From: DASPKA01 sp035628335
Lineage (GTDB): Bacteria; Patescibacteriota; Doudnabacteria; UBA920
Direction: 5' to 3'
Assembly (NCBI GenBank): GCA_035628335.1
Contig: DASPKA010000037.1
Coordinates: forward strand, 1-8,596
Length of the DNA stretch: 8,596 bases
The position numbers and the translations under genes were made by a program. The notes under the pieces were generated by a model. The model saw nothing but the letters and a program-made list of their open reading frames with translations, was not told where the DNA came from and searched no databases. Shown here piece after piece: positions 4,968 to 8,596 of this stretch. How positions within the stretch are numbered: the stretch's first letter is position 1; every line of letters begins with the position of its first letter.

Positions 4968-6146
4968 TTAAAATCCAAAGTATGACTTCCAATCTTTTTT
5001 TTCTGGTACCTTTGAGGCTTCGCCGCCGTGGTCATTGAGCTGTTTTATGATATCAGCTTCTTTCTTGGTAAGTTTTGTTGGAATTACAACTCTTACGGTT
5101 ATTAATAGGTCGCCTCGCCTTGTTGAGTTTATATACGGTACTCCTTTACCTGACACCCGAAGTACTTTTCCGCTTTGTGTTCCAGCTGGAATTTTTATCT
5201 CAATTGTGCCGTCCAGCGTCTCTACTTCTACCTTATCGCCAAGCGCTGCTTGTGTGAAACTAATAGGCAGTTCTTTAAGTAATTGCTGTCCTTCACGCTG
5301 GAACTCTTTAGATTTTTTAACTATTATAGAAATAAACAAATCACCTGGGTCCGAACCTTTATACCCAGCCTCCCCTTCTCCTTGCAGACGGATGCGCTGG
5401 CCATTGTCTATTCCTGCTGGAATGTTTACTTCTAAAACCTTCGGTCGTCTGAGGACTCCTGTACCAGAACAAATACTGCACACTACTTCTGGCACCTTAC
5501 CTTCACCCTCGCACTTGTCACAAAGTATTTGTGACTGAACATTTCCAAAAATAGTCCGGCTTGAAGTAGTTACACTGCCTCTTCCATGACATTTTGAACA
5601 GGTGGAAATCTTTGTGCCAGGAGCAGCACCCGAACCCGAGCATATGTTGCAGGTATCTTGTTTCTCAAGCGTAATCTTTTTACTCACACCAAAGACCGCT
5701 TCCTCAAACTCAATAGACATTTGCACTTCAATATCTACCCCCTTGCGACGCCTTGGACTCCTGCCCTGCCCATTACCAAAGCCAAATACTTCCGAAAAGA
5801 TGTCACCAAAGTCTCCCCCGAAGGGGGATCCGCCTCCGGCGGAAAAACCGCCAAAGTTGAATTCAACCCCATCACCAAAAGGATTGCCCCCACCGCCGAA
5901 CGGCCCGCCGGCCCCACCATACTGCTGCGCGTTTTTGTAGCCATTGTGACCAAAGTTGTCATACTGCTGTTTCCGCTTGGGGTCAGACAGTACCTGATAT
6001 GCCTCGTTTATTTCTTTAAATTTCTCGGTGTTGCCGTTCCCCTTATCTGGGTGATGCGCGTGTGCAAGTTTGCGAAAAGCGCGCTTAATCTCATCTTGCG
6101 AAGCGCCCTTCTCCACACCTAAAATTTTATAATAGTCTTGAGCCAT
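4968..6146 (-). CDS. dnaJ: chaperone protein DnaJ (Hsp40)
   Basis: DnaJ delivers unfolded proteins to DnaK and stimulates its ATPase. The product is a full-length class I protein of 392 aa. It has a J domain at 4-67 with HPD at 32-34, a Gly/Phe-rich linker at about 66-125, and a zinc-binding region with four CxxCxGxG repeats (C166/C169, C183/C186, C209/C212, C223/C226). Substrate-binding beta domains extend to about residue 355. The C-terminus DWKSYFGF is compact. The start follows the DUF3467-gene stop by 7 nt with no Shine-Dalgarno, so translation is probably coupled to that gene. It lies downstream of dnaK on the same strand but is separated from it by an opposite-strand gene, so it probably has its own promoter upstream of the DUF3467 gene. 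No CIRCE element is visible. Confidence 0.98.
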   Translation of the reverse strand: MAQDYYKILGVEKGASQDEIKRAFRKLAHAHHPDKGNGNTEKFKEINEAYQVLSDPKRKQQYDNFGHNGYKNAQQYGGAGGPFGGGGNPFGDGVEFNFGGFSAGGGSPFGGDFGDIFSEVFGFGNGQGRSPRRRKGVDIEVQMSIEFEEAVFGVSKKITLEKQDTCNICSGSGAAPGTKISTCSKCHGRGSVTTSSRTIFGNVQSQILCDKCEGEGKVPEVVCSICSGTGVLRRPKVLEVNIPAGIDNGQRIRLQGEGEAGYKGSDPGDLFISIIVKKSKEFQREGQQLLKELPISFTQAALGDKVEVETLDGTIEIKIPAGTQSGKVLRVSGKGVPYINSTRRGDLLITVRVVIPTKLTKKEADIIKQLNDHGGEASKVPEKKDWKSYFGF

Positions 6147-6153
6147 GTTCTAG

Positions 6154-6456
6154 CTATTCAGTCTTAAGGCCTAACTGCTGAGCGAGCGTAGTGCTGTCGC
6201 CTATCTTCCCGTTTTGTTCTTCGTATTTCTGGAGGTTGTCAGCGAGTGCCTGCCATATTCGCTTGGCATGCTTTGGGGAAACAATGATACGTGAAATCAT
6301 TTGTCCTGCCGGAGGCACTATATTCATAAAGTCAATTATAAACTCTTCATGAGTGTGGCCAACCTGGACCATATTTGCGTACTGGCCTTTTAAAATTTCG
6401 TCTGTTGCTTTTACTTGGATCTCTTGCGGTTGTTGTGGCTGTTGATTTTGTGTCAT
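6154..6456 (-). CDS. DUF3467-family protein
   Basis: The 100-aa product matches the DUF3467 pattern: a start like KGQYANMVQVGHTHEEFIIDF, then SRIIVSPKHAKRIWQALADN and KYEEQNGKI. The molecular function of this family is not established. A Gln-rich, probably disordered N-terminus (TQNQQPQQPQ) precedes the domain. The start at 6456 is chosen because TATAAA lies 4 nt upstream (leaderless) and the domain needs nothing before it. The in-frame ATG at 6495 would add 13 residues, and its codons would span the complement of the opposite gene's Shine-Dalgarno. The gene is 7 nt upstream of dnaJ and probably co-transcribed with it, so a link to the chaperone system is reasonable but unproven. Confidence 0.88.
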   Translation of the reverse strand: MTQNQQPQQPQEIQVKATDEILKGQYANMVQVGHTHEEFIIDFMNIVPPAGQMISRIIVSPKHAKRIWQALADNLQKYEEQNGKIGDSTTLAQQLGLKTE

Positions 6457-6460
6457 GGTA

Positions 6461-6487
6461 TTTATATGCTTATTTAATGAAAGGAGG
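6461..6487. promoter_or_regulatory. divergent promoter region, DUF3467 and 42-aa genes
   Basis: On the minus strand TATAAA (6466-6461) lies 4 nt before the DUF3467 ATG at 6456. On the plus strand AT-rich -10 candidates (TATATG 6463-6468 or TATTTA 6471-6476) precede AAAGGAGG (6480-6487), which is 6 nt before ATG 6494. The two starts are only 37 nt apart. As at 2131-2163, one gene is leaderless and its divergent partner has a strong Shine-Dalgarno. No -35 boxes are clear. Confidence 0.5.
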
Positions 6488-6493
6488 AAAGTC

Positions 6494-6622
6494 ATGGAAA
6501 AGCCAAGCGCTACTTGCTGCTATGACAACCGATGCCCAAAGAAGCAGCAGACCGGTCCATGTGTGTGCCAAGTTACCATTGAACGTTGGTGCAAAACACA
6601 CGGCCGCGCAATTTCAGACTAA
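6494..6622 (+). CDS. 42-aa Cys-rich protein, family B member 2
   Basis: This tiny protein has the pattern CC-x4-C-x8-C-x-C-x7-C-x-T-H-G (TCCYDNRC, CVC, WCKTHG). It is the same order and nearly the same spacing as in the 68-aa protein at 4552. Apart from short ends (MEKPSA, RAISD) it is all motif, so it represents the core of the family. Six Cys and a His suit metal binding or disulfide stabilisation. The coding call rests on a strong AAAGGAGG 6 nt before the ATG, conservation of the pattern between two distant loci, and a terminator 20 nt after the stop. It is a single-gene unit on the plus strand, between dnaK and the DUF3467-dnaJ pair on the minus strand. The family is not recognised and the function is unknown. 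Confidence 0.82.
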   Translation: MEKPSATCCYDNRCPKKQQTGPCVCQVTIERWCKTHGRAISD

Positions 6623-6642
6623 AATTTCTGACAAGATAGACT

Positions 6643-6678
6643 GCACTTTCCCGGTTAACGGGGAAGTGCTTTTCTTTT
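6643..6678 (+). terminator. rho-independent terminator
   Basis: GCACTTTCCCG (6643-6653) pairs with CGGGGAAGTGC (6659-6669), 11 pairs including one U-G, around a GTTAA loop. TTTTCTTTT follows. It ends the 42-aa gene. On the minus strand the same hairpin lies just past the dnaK stop but has no U-run, so it would stop dnaK transcripts less well. Confidence 0.88.
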
Positions 6679-6680
6679 AC

Positions 6681-8558
6681 CTATTTCACTTCAGTATAGT
6701 CAGCATCCACCGGACCCTGCCCTGCCTGGTTCTGATTTGGTTGGCTGCCAGCATCACTTGTCTGAGTATTTGTAGGCTGCTGGTCCGCCGACGAGGCGGA
6801 GTACATAGCAGCGCCAACCTTTTGAATAGCGTCGCTAAGTGCGTCCATGGCTTTACGGATTGCTTCTATATCTTCTTTATCTTTAACTTCTTTAAGCGCT
6901 TGTATTTTTTCTTCAACCGTGGTCTTGTCTTCCGGCTTAACCTTGTCTCCGGCATCTTTTAAAGTCTTTTCTGAAACAGAAATTAGGTTGTCTGCGTTAT
7001 TGCGCAGGTCAACGGTTTCCTTACGCTTCCTGTCTTCCTCAGCGTGCATTTCTGCTTCTTTCTTCATGCGTTCGACATCTTCCTTAGACAGGTTGGAAGA
7101 ACCTTGTATGGTAATGTTAGCTTTCTTGTTAGTGCCTTTATCAACTGCTGAAACAGTGACTATGCCATTTGCGTCAATATCAAAAATCACTTCGATTTGT
7201 GGCACTCCTCGAGGTGCTGGAGGAATACCGTCCAGATTAAACATACCTAAGGACTTATTGTCCTTAGCGAACTCTCGCTCACCTTGAAGTACGTGAATTT
7301 GTACCGATGTCTGGTTATCTTGCGCTGTCGAGAACACCTGGGACTTTGAAGTTGGAATAGTAGTGTTGCGCTCAATGAGTGGAGTGCGAACACCGCCCAA
7401 AGTCTCAAGACCAAGGGTTAATGGGGTTACGTCAAGGAGCAGAATTTCCTTACCCTTTACATCACCACCCAAAATACCAGCTTGCACTGCTGCTCCTTTT
7501 GCCACAGCTTCCATAGGATCAACCCCTCGCTCAACTTGCTTACCTATAAATTCCTCGACAAATTTCTGAACGGCAGGCATACGAGTTGGTCCGCCAATCA
7601 GAATAATCTTGGCAATATCATGAGGGGCAAGCTTTGCGTCTGAAAGAGCCTGAGTAACTGGCTGGCGCATGCGGTCAACTAATGGCTTCACCAAATCTTC
7701 CAGCTTCGCACGAGTTACCTTCATTTGTAAATGTTTAGGACCAGAAGCATCTGCTGTAATGAAGGGAAGGTTGATATCAGTCTCTAAGGTTGTAGAAAGT
7801 TCTATCTTTGCTTTTTCTGCTGCTTCACGAACGCGATTCATCGCCATTTTATCTGCAGTGAGGTCTATACCGCTCTGGTTCTTAAACTCCGAGGTAATGT
7901 GACTTATAAGCGCCGCATCCATGTCTTTACCACCAAGCTGCGTGTCGCCACTGGTAGACATAACTTCGAAAGTTGCCTGACCATCATGCTCGCCAAAGTC
8001 CATAATAGTGACATCAAGCGTACCACCACCCAAGTCAAAAACTAAAATCTTTTGATCCTTAGTCTCAGACTTGTCTATACCATAAGCGAAAGCTGCGGCA
8101 GTTGGTTCGTTAATCACGCGAAGTACTTTAAGTCCAGCAATCTCACCGGCATTTTTAGTTGCTTGGCGCTGGGTGTCGTCAAAATATGCCGGAACTGTAA
8201 TCACTGCTTCAGCAACAGGCTGGCCTAAGTAGGCTTCAGCATCTCGTTTTATTTTTTGTAAAATGAAAGCAGAAATCTGCTCTGGACTGTACTCTTTGCC
8301 ATTTACGTTATAGCGAAAGTTAGTGCCCATTTTGCGCTTTGCTTCAAAAATGGTTCCTTCTGGATTAGTTACAGCCTGCCTGCGAGCTGGCTCGCCCACA
8401 AGCAACTGACCTTCCTTAGTGAAAGCAACGTAGGAAGGGAACGACTTTCCACCCAATGACGTTCCTTCCGCAGACGGAATAATAACCGGCGTAGCCCCCT
8501 CCATAACAGCCGCCGCGCTGTTTGATGTTCCCAAGTCTATACCTATAACTTTACTCAT
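6681..8558 (-). CDS. dnaK: chaperone protein DnaK (Hsp70)
   Basis: DnaK is the ATP-driven chaperone that binds exposed hydrophobic segments of client proteins. The product is full length at 625 aa. The ATPase domain has IGIDLGTSNSAA (about 5-16), VINEPTAAAFAYG (148-160), VFDLGGGTLDVT (173-184), GDTQLGG with the regulatory Thr at about 206, and the IGGPTRMPAV adenosine motif (321-330). The linker KEILLLDVTPL (about 370-380) leads to the peptide-binding domain and helical lid. A polar Gln/Asn/Ser-rich tail ends VDADYTEVK, close to the classical DnaK end. After KRKMGTNF the protein goes directly to NGKEYSPEQISA, so it lacks the roughly 25-residue insert of proteobacterial DnaK and is of the Gram-positive-like short type. 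GGGAGAG about 8 nt before the ATG is a weak Shine-Dalgarno. The promoter lies outside the window. Confidence 0.98.
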   Translation of the reverse strand: MSKVIGIDLGTSNSAAAVMEGATPVIIPSAEGTSLGGKSFPSYVAFTKEGQLLVGEPARRQAVTNPEGTIFEAKRKMGTNFRYNVNGKEYSPEQISAFILQKIKRDAEAYLGQPVAEAVITVPAYFDDTQRQATKNAGEIAGLKVLRVINEPTAAAFAYGIDKSETKDQKILVFDLGGGTLDVTIMDFGEHDGQATFEVMSTSGDTQLGGKDMDAALISHITSEFKNQSGIDLTADKMAMNRVREAAEKAKIELSTTLETDINLPFITADASGPKHLQMKVTRAKLEDLVKPLVDRMRQPVTQALSDAKLAPHDIAKIILIGGPTRMPAVQKFVEEFIGKQVERGVDPMEAVAKGAAVQAGILGGDVKGKEILLLDVTPLTLGLETLGGVRTPLIERNTTIPTSKSQVFSTAQDNQTSVQIHVLQGEREFAKDNKSLGMFNLDGIPPAPRGVPQIEVIFDIDANGIVTVSAVDKGTNKKANITIQGSSNLSKEDVERMKKEAEMHAEEDRKRKETVDLRNNADNLISVSEKTLKDAGDKVKPEDKTTVEEKIQALKEVKDKEDIEAIRKAMDALSDAIQKVGAAMYSASSADQQPTNTQTSDAGSQPNQNQAGQGPVDADYTEVK

Positions 8559-8575
8559 ATAACGCTCTCCCTGTC

Positions 8576-8595
8576 ATTCCCGCGAAGGCGGGAAT
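8576..8595. repeat. dRS3-like palindrome (ATTCCC-N8-GGGAAT)
   Basis: ATTCCCGC-GAAG-GCGGGAAT is a perfect 8-bp inverted repeat with a 4-nt loop. It lies 17 nt upstream of the dnaK start, at the window edge. It fits the ATTCCC-N8-GGGAAT form of the neisserial dRS3 repeat and similar interspersed palindromes of other bacteria. Only one copy is visible, so repeat status is from prior knowledge. It would lie in the dnaK 5' leader. Confidence 0.6.
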
Positions 8596-8596
8596 C

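Noticed and set aside
4885..4971. 28-aa ORF as a gene
   Set aside because: It has a single Cys, an imperfect ribosome-binding site and an overlap with the dnaJ stop. Kept only as a note in the structured stretch.
5602..6122. Plus-strand ORFs of 112 and 154 aa over dnaJ
   Set aside because: They are antisense to the conserved J domain and Gly-rich linker, where glycine codons read as proline in reverse. No start signals were found.
6456..6680. CIRCE heat-shock operator near the chaperone genes
   Set aside because: No TTAGCACTC-N9-GAGTGCTAA element is present. The hairpin at 6643-6669 is a terminator with a different sequence. The dnaK promoter itself is outside the window.
6375..6962. Plus-strand ORF of 195 aa over dnaK tail and the 42-aa gene
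   Set aside because: It crosses a terminator, three genes and a promoter region, with no ribosome-binding site. The 42-aa frame has a far better start.
6847..7902. Plus-strand ORFs of 68-146 aa over dnaK
   Set aside because: They are shadows of dnaK codon usage. The sense frame is a full, conserved DnaK.

Overview
The window looks like chromosomal DNA from an ultra-small, reduced-genome bacterium of the Candidate Phyla Radiation (Patescibacteria, perhaps the Paceibacteria/Parcubacteria side). This is inference. It rests on very compact packing, a DnaK without the proteobacterial N-terminal insert, several apparently leaderless genes, and many tiny cysteine-rich proteins of no recognised family beside ordinary housekeeping genes. 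The standard code applies: TGA stops two genes cleanly, one of them just before a terminator, so SR1/Gracilibacteria-type TGA recoding is unlikely.

Left part, plus strand. purB (adenylosuccinate lyase) is followed directly by an 88-aa zinc-ribbon protein and a terminator that works on both strands. A 69-aa orphan on the minus strand reads into that terminator from the other side. It diverges from an HD-domain phosphohydrolase gene, and the two share a 13-nt palindromic -10 region. The HD gene leads an operon with two further zinc-ribbon proteins (85 and 159 aa) and a strong terminator. The 88-, 85- and 159-aa proteins share one spacing pattern, and the 159-aa protein holds two copies of it. 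Next come an RsuA/RluB-type pseudouridine synthase, a 53-aa single-span membrane protein and a 68-aa Cys-rich protein, closed by another bidirectional terminator.

Right part, mostly minus strand. A GC-rich, hairpin-rich intergenic stretch precedes the chaperone block: dnaK, then a DUF3467-type protein and dnaJ as a tight pair. A 42-aa Cys-rich gene lies between dnaK and the DUF3467 gene on the opposite strand. It shares an unusual cysteine pattern ending in C-x-T-H-G with the 68-aa protein. grpE and hrcA are not in the window. A palindrome of the ATTCCC-N8-GGGAAT type lies upstream of dnaK at the right edge.

Two themes recur. First, conserved genes are accompanied by small Cys-rich, probably zinc-binding proteins: two families, five genes. 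Second, translation signals fall into two groups. The HD, pseudouridine synthase, 53-aa and DUF3467 genes have a -10-like box 4-9 nt before the ATG and no Shine-Dalgarno, so they are probably leaderless. Every small Cys-rich gene and the 69-aa orphan have a strong AAGGAGG-type Shine-Dalgarno. What the Cys-rich proteins do cannot be told from sequence; binding zinc, or assisting or regulating a partner, are the plain possibilities.
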